A program made the position numbers and the translations under genes. 64,000 nt of DNA from Legionella steigerwaltii (lineage in GTDB: Bacteria; Pseudomonadota; Gammaproteobacteria; Legionellales; Legionellaceae). This document shows, piece by piece, positions 29,551 through 39,587 of this stretch (positions are counted from its first letter, which is position 1; the number at the start of each line of letters is the position of its first letter). Under the pieces are notes generated by a model. The model ran no database searches, was not told the origin of the DNA, and saw only the letters and a list, made by a program, of their open reading frames with translations. The stretch spans positions 62,001 through 126,000 of the forward strand of contig NZ_LNYZ01000001.1 of the NCBI RefSeq assembly GCF_001468065.1, given 5' to 3'.

Positions 29551-30198
29551 TCAGTTATGTAAAAAACGCTTTGCTAAATAATCTCCGAGCATTTGGGTCA
29601 GTTGAACCATCACAATCAAAATAATGACAGTTGAAATCATGACTCCAGCATCAAAACGCTGATACCCATAATTAATTGCCAAAGTTCCCAAACCACCAGC
29701 ACCAACTGTTCCTGCCATTGCAGAATAATTGACTAAAGTAATGGCTGTAACGGTAATCGCATGGATTAAAGCAGGTTTTGCTTCGGGCAATAAAATATGC
29801 AAAATAATTTGTCGGGTGTTGGCCCCCATTGCATAACCGGTTTCGATGAGCCCAGAAGGTAAACTACGGTATACATTATCTACCAATCTGGCAAAAAAGG
29901 GTGTCGCACCTAGAGTAAGTGGTACTATAGCGGCATTCATTCCTATTGAAGTCCCTACAATAAGTCGGGTAAATGGAATAATTGCCACCAATAAAATAAT
30001 GAAAGGGATGGATCGTGCCATATTAATTAAGGCGGATAATGCTTTGTGAACTCTAGGTTTGGGTTTGATTTGGCTCGACGAATAAAGCCAAGTTCCTAAT
30101 GGTAGACCGAGTATCACCGCAAATACAGTGCTCGTGATGACCATATACAGTGTTTCGCTTGTTGCAATGAATAAATCATATGCCATCGGGAAGGACAT
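29551..30198 (-). CDS. metI: Methionine ABC transporter permease MetI
   Basis: Inner-membrane permease of the methionine importer with about five transmembrane helices. The EAA loop ([22 protein letters not shown]) that contacts the ATPase is clear, as is the [21 protein letters not shown] segment near the C-terminus. Length (215 aa) is normal. The N-terminus [10 protein letters not shown] matches the usual MetI start; the ATG lies inside the end of metN (23-nt overlap). Confidence 0.95.
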   Translation of the reverse strand: MSFPMAYDLFIATSETLYMVITSTVFAVILGLPLGTWLYSSSQIKPKPRVHKALSALINMARSIPFIILLVAIIPFTRLIVGTSIGMNAAIVPLTLGATPFFARLVDNVYRSLPSGLIETGYAMGANTRQIILHILLPEAKPALIHAITVTAITLVNYSAMAGTVGAGGLGTLAINYGYQRFDAGVMISTVIILIVMVQLTQMLGDYLAKRFLHN

Positions 30199-31201
30199 AA
30201 CCTAAAACCTCCACAGTTAATTTGGCTTGTTCACAGCGTTCAATGAATGTTTCGAGTAAAAATTGATGTGCGGTTAATTCAACAACTAAAACGCCACAGG
30301 TTACCGTATCATAACGGTCTATATTGGCGAGTAAGATGTTAATATCAAGATTTAATTCACGGCTGGTTTGGCTAATAAAAGGTACCGTTGCTTCTTCACC
30401 TTGGAAAAACAGACGTAGTAATGGTTTATCCGTTACGTAGTTTGCGAGCTTGTTCATAAGACATTCAGGCAATTGAGGGCTAAGTTGCGCGTAAAGCATG
30501 CTGCGAGCCAGGCCCTCTTTTTTATTAAATACATTGGCTAAAGCAGTTGTTTCTGCTAATTCGCCATCAACCATCACTGCCAATCGGTTACAAATACGCT
30601 TTACTACATCCATTTCATGAGTAATAAGCACTATGGTGATGCCATAAAGTGAATTAATTTTTTTGAGTAAAGCCAAAATAGAGTCTGTTGTTTCTGGATC
30701 CAAAGCGGAAGTTGCTTCATCGCAAAGCAGAATTTTAGGTGAGCAACTTAAGGCACGGGCTATAGCGACTCTTTGCTTTTGACCACCACTGAGTTGTGCC
30801 GGATATGCCAGTTTTTTATCAGTCAATTCGACTATTGGTAATAATTCTTCAATTTTATTACGAATAGATTCTTCATCTATTCCCTGAATACGCATAGGGA
30901 GCGCTATGTTATCGTAAACATTTTTTGAATTGAGTAAATTAAATTGTTGAAAAATCATTGCCATTTTATGACGGGCTAAAGCCAAATTTTTCCTTGAAAG
31001 AGTTGTCAAATCTTGGCCGTCAATCAAGACGTTGCCTTGATCAGGTCGTTCTAAAAGATTAATGCATCTTAATAGGGTTGATTTGCCTGCACCACTTTTA
31101 CCAATAATTCCAAAAATTTCACCTTCTTGGATAAATAAATTGATGTCACGCAAAACCGGTTTGCCCGAAAAGGATTTGGATAATCCAATTAATTCAATCA
31201 T
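30176..31201 (-). CDS. metN: Methionine ABC transporter ATPase MetN
   Basis: ATP-binding subunit of the methionine importer. Walker [10 protein letters not shown], signature [15 protein letters not shown], Walker [14 protein letters not shown] and the switch His in LITHEMD are intact. The C-terminal 90 residues form the NIL regulatory domain, which in E. coli binds methionine and shuts transport. Length (341 aa) is normal. First gene of the operon; a putative promoter lies about 140 bases upstream. Confidence 0.96.
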   Translation of the reverse strand: MIELIGLSKSFSGKPVLRDINLFIQEGEIFGIIGKSGAGKSTLLRCINLLERPDQGNVLIDGQDLTTLSRKNLALARHKMAMIFQQFNLLNSKNVYDNIALPMRIQGIDEESIRNKIEELLPIVELTDKKLAYPAQLSGGQKQRVAIARALSCSPKILLCDEATSALDPETTDSILALLKKINSLYGITIVLITHEMDVVKRICNRLAVMVDGELAETTALANVFNKKEGLARSMLYAQLSPQLPECLMNKLANYVTDKPLLRLFFQGEEATVPFISQTSRELNLDINILLANIDRYDTVTCGVLVVELTAHQFLLETFIERCEQAKLTVEVLGYVLPDGI

Positions 31202-31615
31202 TATTTATAACCTGAGATTATGCGTGCGGGCAGAAGACTTAGAGGAAATGCAATTCACATCCGCTTTAGCCGTATTTTCAAAAAAGAGAACTTTTTTGAG
31301 CGTCCGCAAGCTGAATTTCAAATCGACGCCATTGCGACATTATACACAAATTGTTGGTTTATACAAAGTATAACCCTGCTAATTTTAATGATATTTTTAG
31401 GTTAGAAGAGAGTTTTTTATTTATTATAGGGCTAAATGATTTATGCTATTTCTGCAGGGCACATGGAAAAAGTTGTTTATGAATTTATTGCATTGTAATA
31501 TGTTTGTCTTTAATAAACATTAACTTGCTGCAATATCGCCAACGCTGAAGCATTTGCATTTTTAATGGATGCGAAAAAAGGCATGGAGCAGTTAGAGTAA
31601 ATACAAGGATGTCTG
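31202..31615. other. Divergent intergenic region between metN and the barrel gene
   Basis: Contains a putative metN promoter (31339-31366), and a perfect 9-bp inverted repeat TCAAAAAAG / CTTTTTTGA (31278-31299, four-base loop) that would lie in the metN leader. No SAM riboswitch or other known methionine-responsive element was recognised. No clear promoter was found for the plus-strand gene. Confidence 0.4.
31339..31366 (-). promoter_or_regulatory. Putative promoter of metNIQ
   Basis: TATAAT at 31339-31344 on the minus strand, with TTGTAT (three of six to the consensus) 16 bases upstream. The leader to the metN ATG would be about 130 bases. Confidence 0.45.
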
Positions 31616-32374
31616 ATGCTTTTTGATAAATCCAGATATAGAGGATTAGTACTCATATTTTTTTCCTCTGTGAGCTCAACAGCTACTTTTGCAGTCGGTC
31701 AACCAGTAAATAATTTCTTTTTTGATTATACTAAAGGACATTTGCTGCTTGAGATTGGTGGTTTTTATGCAACTCAAGGAAAAGCTCAGGATATTCATAT
31801 AAAAACCTTGGTTGGAAATCAATATACGGTTAAAAGTCATTCCCAAGGCAATGGCCTTGTAGGGGTTGGTTACTTTTTAGATGGGCCAGAGCGAGATCGA
31901 TTCAACTTTTCATATGGCGCGAATGTTTTTTTCTTGGGTACCACTACAACTAAAGGGTACATTATTGAAGAACACTTAGATACTAACCTTTCATATACCT
32001 ATAAAATTCAAAATATTCCATTATTTTTTATGGCAAAAAGTATTGTGCAAACCAATAACGATAAAATTAATCTCGCTTTTGATGTAGGCATTGGCCCGAA
32101 TTTTATTGAAGCCAACCATTATAAAGAAGTATCACTTACCACATTCACCATTCCCGATAATGGTTTTTCTGATCATAATACTACTGCATTTGCAGCTACA
32201 GTCGGTGCAGGCCTGCGTTTTAACAATGTTGCAAGTAAAGTTCCTCTTGAATGCGGTTATCGCTTTTTTTATTTGGGACAAGGGCAATTGGCAAAAAATA
32301 ATGATCTCATTATCAATACCCTTAAAACAGGGAATAATTATGCGAACGCCCTTATTTGTTCCGTCACAATTTAA
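31616..32374 (+). CDS. Predicted outer-membrane beta-barrel protein, 252 aa
   Basis: A signal peptide (about residues 1-26, ending TATFA) is followed by alternating hydrophobic/polar strands typical of a small barrel: GHLLLEIGGFYATQG, GLVGVGYFLDG, FNFSYGANVFFLG, INLAFDVGIGPNF, TAFAATVGAGLRF. Family not identified beyond the general porin-like layout. AAGGA seven bases before the ATG. The DUF1554-like gene follows 15 nt later, so the two form a pair. Confidence 0.75.
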   Translation: MLFDKSRYRGLVLIFFSSVSSTATFAVGQPVNNFFFDYTKGHLLLEIGGFYATQGKAQDIHIKTLVGNQYTVKSHSQGNGLVGVGYFLDGPERDRFNFSYGANVFFLGTTTTKGYIIEEHLDTNLSYTYKIQNIPLFFMAKSIVQTNNDKINLAFDVGIGPNFIEANHYKEVSLTTFTIPDNGFSDHNTTAFAATVGAGLRFNNVASKVPLECGYRFFYLGQGQLAKNNDLIINTLKTGNNYANALICSVTI

Positions 32375-32389
32375 TAAAGGAATTTCGGT

Positions 32390-33451
32390 ATGATAAAACG
32401 GATACTACTTGTTGGTATGACACTATTTTTCTCTTCGGTGCAGATATCTTTTGCTAATAACAATAATTTTATTCCTGGGGCAGGACAGCATTTTATCGCG
32501 ACGATTCCACCTGCTTCATCAACGCTGACCATTACTACTACAACACCGAAAAAGACTTATCCTACGGCTGGAATAAAAATTCTTACCCCGGGATATCGTA
32601 TTGTGGGTAAATCCCCATCTCCAAATGGGTTTTTCTTATTTTCAGTGAGTGATACCACGCCTGCAAAACTTACTTTGGACGGTCCAATAGGTTCTATAAA
32701 TATTAGATTATGTTTAAATGGTACGGGTAAAACGTATTCCTGTGAAGAATATGCTGTCTCCGTATTTTCATCACATGTTATTTTTCTAACCAGTCGCTTC
32801 CAGCAAACTACTGGTGCTATAGGTGGGATTGCAGGGGCTGATGCTTTTTGTCAAAATGCTGCATTAACCTCAGGAAATCCAGCACTAAAAGGCTTATCAT
32901 TTAAAGCATTGTTAGTTACCTCGACACGATCTCCTTGCTCTATTGTTAATGGGAAAACTGGTTGCGGAGGTGCTTTTGCAAACGATTGGCCCCTTGTACC
33001 TGGTTCACAGTATGTTTATGCGGATGGACAAACACTCTTTAATACAGTGAATCAAAATGGTGTTTTTGATGGCAGTAATTCAAATCTTAGAGATGACAAT
33101 AATGAAGTGGTATTTGGTTTGTTTTGGTCAGGTATCCAAAGCATTTTCTCAAATGCCACTGCTACTGATATCGCTGCTTGGGCCTTTGTGGATATGAACA
33201 ATACTGAAGATGGCAATGAATACACTGCGAATTTGGCCTCATGTAACGAGTTTACTGATGGAACAGCGGCTACTAACGGTTCCTTGGGTATAGCTGGTGA
33301 GATCTCATTGGCTTTTGGAGTTGTTCCTGGGGCAACTTGGGGAAATTATCTTAATTTTAATGATGCCCATACAGGTCAATTGATCAATTTATTTTCAGCA
33401 GGGCTTTCTTTACCCTGTAATGAAACATTCAGCATTGTCTGTGTCTCATAA
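32390..33451 (+). CDS. Secreted protein with C-terminal DUF1554-like domain, 353 aa
   Basis: A signal peptide ends at about residue 22 (SFA-NNN). A Thr/Pro-rich stretch (about 38-60) and a small beta domain (about 60-125) lead to a C-terminal domain (about 128-353) of the DUF1554 type: FLTSRFQQTTGAIGGIAGAD, FCQNAA, FKALLVTSTRSPC and the final CNETFSIVCVS. Related domains have a C-type-lectin-like fold and occur in secreted proteins of Legionella and Leptospira; ligand unknown. AAAGGA precedes the ATG. Paired with the barrel gene upstream. Confidence 0.78.
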   Translation: MIKRILLVGMTLFFSSVQISFANNNNFIPGAGQHFIATIPPASSTLTITTTTPKKTYPTAGIKILTPGYRIVGKSPSPNGFFLFSVSDTTPAKLTLDGPIGSINIRLCLNGTGKTYSCEEYAVSVFSSHVIFLTSRFQQTTGAIGGIAGADAFCQNAALTSGNPALKGLSFKALLVTSTRSPCSIVNGKTGCGGAFANDWPLVPGSQYVYADGQTLFNTVNQNGVFDGSNSNLRDDNNEVVFGLFWSGIQSIFSNATATDIAAWAFVDMNNTEDGNEYTANLASCNEFTDGTAATNGSLGIAGEISLAFGVVPGATWGNYLNFNDAHTGQLINLFSAGLSLPCNETFSIVCVS

Positions 33452-33454
33452 GAA

Positions 33455-33560
33455 GTAGCCTGGGTGCAGCGCAGCGGAACCCGGGAAAGTTGCATGAATC
33501 AAGTACATAGATGCAATTTATAAACTGCTCCCGGGTTCCGCTGCGCTGCACCCAGGCTAC
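33455..33560. repeat. REPIN-like palindromic element with long loop
   Basis: The largest copy (106 bp): arms TGCAGCGCAGCGG and complement, with an AT-rich loop of about 45 bases. It fills the gap between two convergent genes, starting three bases after one stop and ending six before the other. Confidence 0.92.
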
Positions 33561-33566
33561 CTTATT

Positions 33567-35507
33567 TTATTTCTGCAATTCTTCCCGATTTTTAAAATAA
33601 TCTAATGCTTGAGGGTTTGCCAGAGACTGTAAGTTATTTACTGGTAAACCATGAACTACTTGTCTGACAGCAATTTCGACTATTTTGCCACTAATCGTGC
33701 GCGGAATATCTGCAACTTGCAAGATTTTTGCGGGTACGTGTCTTGGCGAGGCATTTTGACGAATTGTTAAACGTATCTTGTTTATTAATTCTTCAGTGAG
33801 CTTCATGTTATCGCGCAATTTAACAAACAAAATAATACGTACGTCGTCTTGCCAGTCTTGACCAATCACAATACTATCAACTACTTCATCAATTTTTTCT
33901 ACTTGCCTATATATTTCAGCAGTACCAATACGTACTCCCCCAGGATTTAAAACAGCATCTGAGCGCCCATAAATGATTAATCCATTGTGGGCAGTAATCT
34001 CTGCAAAATCACCATGCGCCCATACCTCGTTGAAACGCTCAAAATAAGCCCGTTGATAAGCAATTTTCTCAGGATCATTCCAAAAACCAACAGGCATGGA
34101 CGGGAAGGGGGCAGTACAGACTAACTCTCCGCGCTCTTCGCGAACAGGATGTCCTTGTTCATCAAAAATATCAACCGCCATGCCAAGGCCAATGCATTGT
34201 AATTCGCCTCTATAGATAGGAAGTATTGGATTACCTAAGGCAAAGCAAGAAATAATATCTGTTCCACCTGAGATGGAGCAAAGCTGCACATCATCTTTGA
34301 TTTGTTCATAAACGTAATCATAGTTCTTAGGTAAAAGTGGCGAGCCGGTGGAAAGTATGCAGCGTAAATGAGTCAAATCAAACTCATCCTTGGGTTTAAC
34401 TCCTGCTTTTTCTATGGAAGAGATGTACTTGGCGCTAGTCCCAAACACAGTAACTTGTTCTTCTTCAATTATTTTGAATAAACGATTGCTTTCGGGGTAG
34501 GTAGGTGAGCCTTCATATAAAGTGAGCGTGACCCCTAACGCTAGTGCAGAAACAGTCCAATTCCACATCATCCAACCGCACGTGGTATAAAAACATAAGT
34601 TGTCCTTATCCCGAAGATCAGTATGTAATCCTAATTCTTTAATATGCTGCAAGAGAGTTCCACCGGCACCGTGAACAATACATTTAGGTTTGCCCGTAGT
34701 CCCTGACGAGAACATAATATAAACGGGATGTTCAAAAGATAACGAAACAAACTCACAATGACTTGCTGGACGAAGAAAGTCATCCCAATATTGTGCTTTA
34801 GGTAACGAAGAAATATCTACAGGATCATTGATATTGGGGCAAATTACAATTTGTTTGAGCGAGCTAATGGAATCGTAAAGTTGTTTGATTTTTTCAGCCC
34901 CGCTGTGTTTTTTTCCTTGATACTGGTGCCCATCACAAATAAAGAGTACTTTGGGATCAATTTGCCCTAGCCTATCGATTGCGGCTTGCGCACCAAAATC
35001 GGGCGAACAAGAAGACCAGATTGCTCCTAGCGAAGTAGCAGCGAGCATGGCAATAATTGTATGTGAGGTATTCGGCATTAAAGCAGCAACCCGGTCGCCT
35101 TTAGTGACTCCAACTGATTTTAAACCTGCAGCACATTGTGCAACTAAGGCATGTAATTGTTCATAACTTATTACTTGCTTGATGTTGTCTTCATTAAGAC
35201 TAATTAAGGCTGGATGTTTATCTTTGCGTGTTAGAAGCTTTTCGGCAAAATTAAATTGAGCACCAGCGAACCAGCGTGCGTTTATCATTTCATTTTTATG
35301 ACTTAGAATCTGATAGGGCTCAGTATCAAACTGTACATGAAAGAAATCACAAAGTGTTGGCCAGAATGAGTCGGGATGTTTGATGGACCAGGTATGCAAA
35401 TCATGATAATTTTCAAAAATCTGGCTGTTCTTTTTTGCAGCGAATTCCATAAATTGCCACATTCTACTTTCTTTAGGATGTTTGGGCTTCCATACGGTTT
35501 CATTCAT
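33567..35507 (-). CDS. aacS: Acetoacetyl-CoA synthetase
   Basis: ATP-dependent ligase making acetoacetyl-CoA from acetoacetate (ANL superfamily). The AMP-binding motif is YIMFSSGTTGKPKCIVHG, with GRSDAVLNPGGVRIGTAEIY and the C-terminal RTISGK lysine. Length (646 aa) matches the family. The ribosome site is modest (GAGAG). It is the last gene of the leucine cluster and uses the acetoacetate released by the HMG-CoA lyase next door; the thiolase at 41579 then gives two acetyl-CoA. Confidence 0.94.
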   Translation of the reverse strand: MNETVWKPKHPKESRMWQFMEFAAKKNSQIFENYHDLHTWSIKHPDSFWPTLCDFFHVQFDTEPYQILSHKNEMINARWFAGAQFNFAEKLLTRKDKHPALISLNEDNIKQVISYEQLHALVAQCAAGLKSVGVTKGDRVAALMPNTSHTIIAMLAATSLGAIWSSCSPDFGAQAAIDRLGQIDPKVLFICDGHQYQGKKHSGAEKIKQLYDSISSLKQIVICPNINDPVDISSLPKAQYWDDFLRPASHCEFVSLSFEHPVYIMFSSGTTGKPKCIVHGAGGTLLQHIKELGLHTDLRDKDNLCFYTTCGWMMWNWTVSALALGVTLTLYEGSPTYPESNRLFKIIEEEQVTVFGTSAKYISSIEKAGVKPKDEFDLTHLRCILSTGSPLLPKNYDYVYEQIKDDVQLCSISGGTDIISCFALGNPILPIYRGELQCIGLGMAVDIFDEQGHPVREERGELVCTAPFPSMPVGFWNDPEKIAYQRAYFERFNEVWAHGDFAEITAHNGLIIYGRSDAVLNPGGVRIGTAEIYRQVEKIDEVVDSIVIGQDWQDDVRIILFVKLRDNMKLTEELINKIRLTIRQNASPRHVPAKILQVADIPRTISGKIVEIAVRQVVHGLPVNNLQSLANPQALDYFKNREELQK

Positions 35508-35540
35508 GCTTTTTTCTCTCTTATTTATAGCACCAACGAT

Positions 35541-35570
35541 CCCGGATTACGCTATGCTAATCCGGGCTAC
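35541..35570. repeat. Single REP of a variant subfamily
   Basis: CCCGGATTA and TAATCCGGG form a perfect 9-bp stem with an eight-base loop, followed by CTAC, so on the minus strand the GTAG foot precedes the hairpin. A one-arm relative of the larger elements. Confidence 0.75.
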
Positions 35571-35584
35571 AAGTTGTTATAAGA

Positions 35585-35666
35585 CACCTAAATCTTATAC
35601 ACAACCTGCACTCAAATTTGACTTTTCCCCAAGACTCTTTAGTTGTGACTCAGAAACAGTCTACGT
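35585..35666. repeat. Dispersed repeat, copy B
   Basis: Counterpart of 16659-16728: the 44 bases from 35591 match at 39 positions, and GTCTACGT recurs at 35659-35666. It lies between aacS and liuE and reaches the liuE stop codon. Confidence 0.7.
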
Positions 35667-36569
35667 ACAGGGGTTTGCTAACATAGCATTTGCGACTTTT
35701 GATTGATTTTTACGCCCTAAAATCTTACAGATTAAGTCGCCTGCTGTGACAATTTTAAATATATCCACGCCTGTATTTATTCCTAAACCATGCATTAAGT
35801 ATAGAACGTCTTCGGTTGCTACGTTACCGCTTGCTCCACGTGCATAGGGACAGCCCCCTAGACCAGCAACTGAGCTGTCGAAACGGTGTACGCCGTGTTG
35901 CAACGAAGTATAAATATTGGCTATGGCTTGACCATAAGTATCATGGAAATGCATTGCTAATTGGTTCAGTGGTAATAATTTAAGTACTTGTTCAAGTAAT
36001 AAGTGAGTTTGATGAGGAGTTCCAACACCAATAGTATCCCCAAATGAGATTTCATCTACATTCAAGTCCAATAATTTTTGAGTGACCTCCGCTACTTTTT
36101 CTGGTGCTACATTTCCTTCATAAGGACATCCAAGAACACAGGAAATATAACCTCGTACCCTGATTTTGTTTTCTTTTGCTAAAGCAAGGACTGGTTTAAA
36201 ACGTGAAATACTTTCGTCAATCGAACAATTAATATTTCGTTGGTTGAACTGCTCACTTGCCGCAGTAAAAACAGCAATTTCTTTCACACCGGCTTCCAAT
36301 GCTTTGAGCATGCCTTGCTCATTAGGAACCAGAGCGGAATAGTGTATGGATGGAGCTTTATCTATAGCGCGAAATACTTCATTATGGTCCGCTAATTGTG
36401 GAATTGCTTTTGCAGAGACAAAACTAGTTACTTCAATATATTGCAGGCCAGATTCACTTAACAAATTGATTAATTCAATCTTGTGTTTACTGGACACAAA
36501 AGATGACTCATTTTGTAAGCCATCACGCGGGCCTACTTCTATAATGGTTACGTTTTGCGGATAGTCCAT
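35661..36569 (-). CDS. liuE: Hydroxymethylglutaryl-CoA lyase
   Basis: Cleaves HMG-CoA to acetoacetate and acetyl-CoA, the last special step of leucine breakdown. TIM-barrel lyase with EVGPRDGLQNE at the N-terminus, HFHDTYGQAIAN and the catalytic-Cys segment VAGLGGCPYARGASGNVATE. The frame runs upstream to a TTG (36593), but the family-typical ATG at 36569 follows AAGAGA. 302 aa. Its stop codon falls in dispersed repeat copy B. Confidence 0.95.
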   Translation of the reverse strand: MDYPQNVTIIEVGPRDGLQNESSFVSSKHKIELINLLSESGLQYIEVTSFVSAKAIPQLADHNEVFRAIDKAPSIHYSALVPNEQGMLKALEAGVKEIAVFTAASEQFNQRNINCSIDESISRFKPVLALAKENKIRVRGYISCVLGCPYEGNVAPEKVAEVTQKLLDLNVDEISFGDTIGVGTPHQTHLLLEQVLKLLPLNQLAMHFHDTYGQAIANIYTSLQHGVHRFDSSVAGLGGCPYARGASGNVATEDVLYLMHGLGINTGVDIFKIVTAGDLICKILGRKNQSKVANAMLANPCT

Positions 36570-36680
36570 AATTATCTCTTTTAATATTCCCAAGGCAGAT
36601 CATTACTGATTGGAGAAGTGACAAATAGGTATTAATTTCTGACACTTCCCCCAGATACATGCAATGCCCCAAACCTCTAT

Positions 36681-38645
36681 TTAAGAATCATCTTCACCTA
36701 ATGACAGCAACTCCTCTCCTTCATTCACCTGGGCGCCTACTGCATAGAATATATCCTGTAAAATGCCATCACTAGGGGCATGAATGGTATGTTCCATTTT
36801 CATTGCTTCGAGCACGATTAAACGGTCACCCGCCTTCACTTTTTCACCAATATTTTTTAAAACTGCCACTACAGTAGCTGGCATTGGTGCTGTAAGTTGT
36901 CCTTTATGGGTAGTAGTTTGTGTGCCCAGTGTTCCCCAGTTAAACCGTTCAATAGTAATTTGCCATTGACTCGTAAACAAGGTCAAAGATTGATTTTTAT
37001 TTTCAATGGTAACATGATAATTTTGTCCATTGATTTCAATGCGAAGTTGATTACCGTTTAAGTGACTCTGGATCAAATAGTCTTGAGATTTTAAACGTAC
37101 TTTAAATTGGTTTTTATTGATTGGAGTGATAAATGCTTCAATTAAGTCTTCATCAGCTTTATAGCGCCATATCCAATGACTTAAGATTTGAGATTGCCAA
37201 GCGAATGTTTCTTGTAATAAAGGATCCTGGATTGTATTGACATTGTTTAAATAATCAAAGCTCACAGCCATGAGTAAGGCCATTTCTGTATCTGCTTTTG
37301 GCAGTTTAATTTCTTCCTGACTTAAAAAATCAGTACTCAGCTCAGCTTTTCTGAATTTAGGGTGGCGGCAAATTGTTTGTAAAAATGGGATGTTTGTTTT
37401 TACTCCACCAATAAAATAATGGGCTAATGCTTGTTCTAATCTAAGTAATGCTTCATCGCGATCGGCTCCCCATGCAATCAGTTTAGCAATCATAGGATCA
37501 TAGTACATAGTAATTTGTGATGACCGCTGTACCCCTGTATCAATGCGTATACCATCACCGGAAGGTTCTTGCAAAAAGTGGATTTGTCCTATTGATGGAA
37601 TAAAATTATGATGTGGATCTTCAGCATATATTCGGCATTCTATTGCATGACCATGTGCTTCAATTTCATCTTGTGATAAGGGAAGGGGTTCATTAGCGGC
37701 AATTTTCAGTTGCCAGGCCACTAAATCAAGCCCAGTAACCATTTCAGTTACTGGATGTTCTACCTGCAATCGTGTATTCATTTCCATAAAATAGAAATGT
37801 CCTGAGCTATCAACTAAAAACTCAACAGTACCTGCACCACTGTACTTTATTGAACGTGCTACCTCGCAAGCTGCCTCAGCAAGTTTTTGTCGAAGAGAAG
37901 CAGGCAAATTGGGTGCGGGTGCTTCTTCAATAATTTTCTGATGTCTTCGTTGAATGGAGCAATCACGTTCAAATAAATGGACTACATTACCATGATTGTC
38001 TGCCATAATTTGTAATTCGACATGACGTGGATGAAGAACCAGTTTTTCAATGATTACTGTATCATCGGCAAAACTTGCCATAGACTCACGTTTTGCTCCA
38101 GCTAAGGCGGCACTAAATTCTGATTCTTGGTGAACAGCACGCATCCCTTTACCACCACCGCCATTGGCTGCTTTGATTAAGACAGGAAACCCTATTTTTT
38201 TTGCTTCAGAGAGTAACGTATCTTCCGCTTGTTCACTACCATGATAGCCTGGTGTTAAAGGAACTTTAGTTTTTTCCAGTAATTGTTTTGCTAATTGCTT
38301 GGAAGCCATTGCCTCCATAGCCTCAACTGAAGGGCCGATAAAAACAATGCCGGCTTTTTTACATGCTTGAGCAAATTCAGGATTTTCAGACAGAAAACCG
38401 TAACCTGGATGAATGGCTTGTGCGCCACATTCCTTAGCAATATGAATAATGTTAGCTATATTCAGATAGCTTTCTTTAGCAGGTGCTTCACCAACAAAAT
38501 ATGCACTGTCAGCGCTACGCACATGCAGGCTGTCTTTATCAACAGAGGAATAAATAGCTACTGTGTGTATCCCCATGGAACGGGCCGTTTTGATAATTCT
38601 GTACGCGATTTCACCACGATTAGCAATGAGAATTTTATTAAACAT
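36681..38645 (-). CDS. liuD: Methylcrotonyl-CoA carboxylase biotin-carrying alpha subunit
   Basis: Biotin carboxylase and carrier subunit that, with LiuB, carboxylates 3-methylcrotonyl-CoA. The biotin carboxylase domain (about 1-445) has [13 protein letters not shown], the ATP-grasp loop [11 protein letters not shown] and the [16 protein letters not shown] segment; the C-terminal biotinyl domain has EAMKMEH with the biotin-bearing Lys616. ATG at 38645 follows GAGG; a longer frame to 38678 lacks a site. 654 aa. A palindromic element separates it from liuC upstream. Confidence 0.95.
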   Translation of the reverse strand: MFNKILIANRGEIAYRIIKTARSMGIHTVAIYSSVDKDSLHVRSADSAYFVGEAPAKESYLNIANIIHIAKECGAQAIHPGYGFLSENPEFAQACKKAGIVFIGPSVEAMEAMASKQLAKQLLEKTKVPLTPGYHGSEQAEDTLLSEAKKIGFPVLIKAANGGGGKGMRAVHQESEFSAALAGAKRESMASFADDTVIIEKLVLHPRHVELQIMADNHGNVVHLFERDCSIQRRHQKIIEEAPAPNLPASLRQKLAEAACEVARSIKYSGAGTVEFLVDSSGHFYFMEMNTRLQVEHPVTEMVTGLDLVAWQLKIAANEPLPLSQDEIEAHGHAIECRIYAEDPHHNFIPSIGQIHFLQEPSGDGIRIDTGVQRSSQITMYYDPMIAKLIAWGADRDEALLRLEQALAHYFIGGVKTNIPFLQTICRHPKFRKAELSTDFLSQEEIKLPKADTEMALLMAVSFDYLNNVNTIQDPLLQETFAWQSQILSHWIWRYKADEDLIEAFITPINKNQFKVRLKSQDYLIQSHLNGNQLRIEINGQNYHVTIENKNQSLTLFTSQWQITIERFNWGTLGTQTTTHKGQLTAPMPATVVAVLKNIGEKVKAGDRLIVLEAMKMEHTIHAPSDGILQDIFYAVGAQVNEGEELLSLGEDDS

Positions 38646-38708
38646 TAGTGCCTCATTAATTTTTACTTTTATAATCACTTACACAATGCAGTCCAAAAAC
38701 TTCTTATA

Positions 38709-38788
38709 GTAGCCCGGTGCAGCGCAGCGGAACCCGGGGATCGGTAAAGCGGTACATTCCCGGGTTCCGCTGCGCTGCACCCAGGCTA
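38709..38788. repeat. REPIN-like palindromic element inside the leucine operon
   Basis: GTAGCCCGGTGCAGCGCAGC on the left, CCGCTGCGCTGCACCCAGGC ending TA on the right. Left arm has lost bases (GTAGCCCGGTG for GTAGCCTGGGTG) and the right end reads GGCTATG. Lies between liuC and liuD, which are otherwise in one operon. Confidence 0.88.
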
Positions 38789-38800
38789 TGAGTCAAACTC

Positions 38801-39577
38801 TCAATCCCAGTTTGGTGTTTCTTTTTTTAAAAATGCATTAAGTCCTTGTTGTCCTTCAGAGGATACTCTTTTTTGAGCAATCAATGATGCAGTGTAATAA
38901 ACGAGTTCTTCATTTATTTTTTTATCCGCTACATAGCGTGCCAGCTGTTTTGATGCTCGGACCGCTTCAGGTGCATTGTTGCTGATTTGAGTTGCATAAT
39001 TGAGCGTGAATTCCAATAAATTTTCTTCGGGAATGCAGTGTTGTACTAAATTTAATGACAATGCTTTAGTTGCATCAAAAACTTCTGCACTCATGAATAG
39101 AGCTTTGGCATTGCGTTCACCTATGGCTTGAACAACATAGGGGCTAATGACTGCAGGTATCAGACCCAGTTTAACCTCTGAAAAACAAAAGCGTGCTGAT
39201 TGGGATGCTATAGTGAGATCACATGCTGCGGCAAGACCTGCTCCTCCACCAAAAGCAGAGCCATGCACCATCGCTAAAGTAGGTTTAGGGCTCATATTTA
39301 AAGTGTACATTAGATTACCAAGCACCATGGCATCCTTTTGATTTTCTTCTTCATTATAACGAGCCATGTTTTGCATCCAGGCCAAATCAGCACCTGCAGA
39401 AAAATGTTTGCCATTTGCTTTGAGTACTATAACGCGGACATTAGAATCAGCAATGGCAGCATCAAGTTGATGTTGCATTTCACTTAAAAGCAAATTATCA
39501 AAAGCATTATGTTTACTCACTCGATTTAGAGTAAGTAAACCTAAGTGTTCATGAATTTCATACAACAAATCGCTCAC
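38801..39577 (-). CDS. liuC: Methylglutaconyl-CoA hydratase (enoyl-CoA hydratase family)
   Basis: Crotonase-fold enzyme, by context hydrating 3-methylglutaconyl-CoA to HMG-CoA. It shows the oxyanion-hole segments KHFSAGADLAWM and GSAFGGGAGLAAACDL and the FSEVKLGLIPAVISPYV region. The frame extends 18 codons into liuB, but AAGGAG six bases before a GTG at 39577, ten bases after the liuB stop, gives a better start (258 aa, normal length). Confidence 0.92.
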   Translation of the reverse strand: MSDLLYEIHEHLGLLTLNRVSKHNAFDNLLLSEMQHQLDAAIADSNVRVIVLKANGKHFSAGADLAWMQNMARYNEEENQKDAMVLGNLMYTLNMSPKPTLAMVHGSAFGGGAGLAAACDLTIASQSARFCFSEVKLGLIPAVISPYVVQAIGERNAKALFMSAEVFDATKALSLNLVQHCIPEENLLEFTLNYATQISNNAPEAVRASKQLARYVADKKINEELVYYTASLIAQKRVSSEGQQGLNAFLKKETPNWD

Positions 39578-39587
39578 CTGGTGCTCC

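Noticed and set aside
31202-31400. Possible SAM riboswitch in the metN leader
   Set aside because: The leader lacks the conserved S-box core; only an A/T-rich 9-bp inverted repeat is present.
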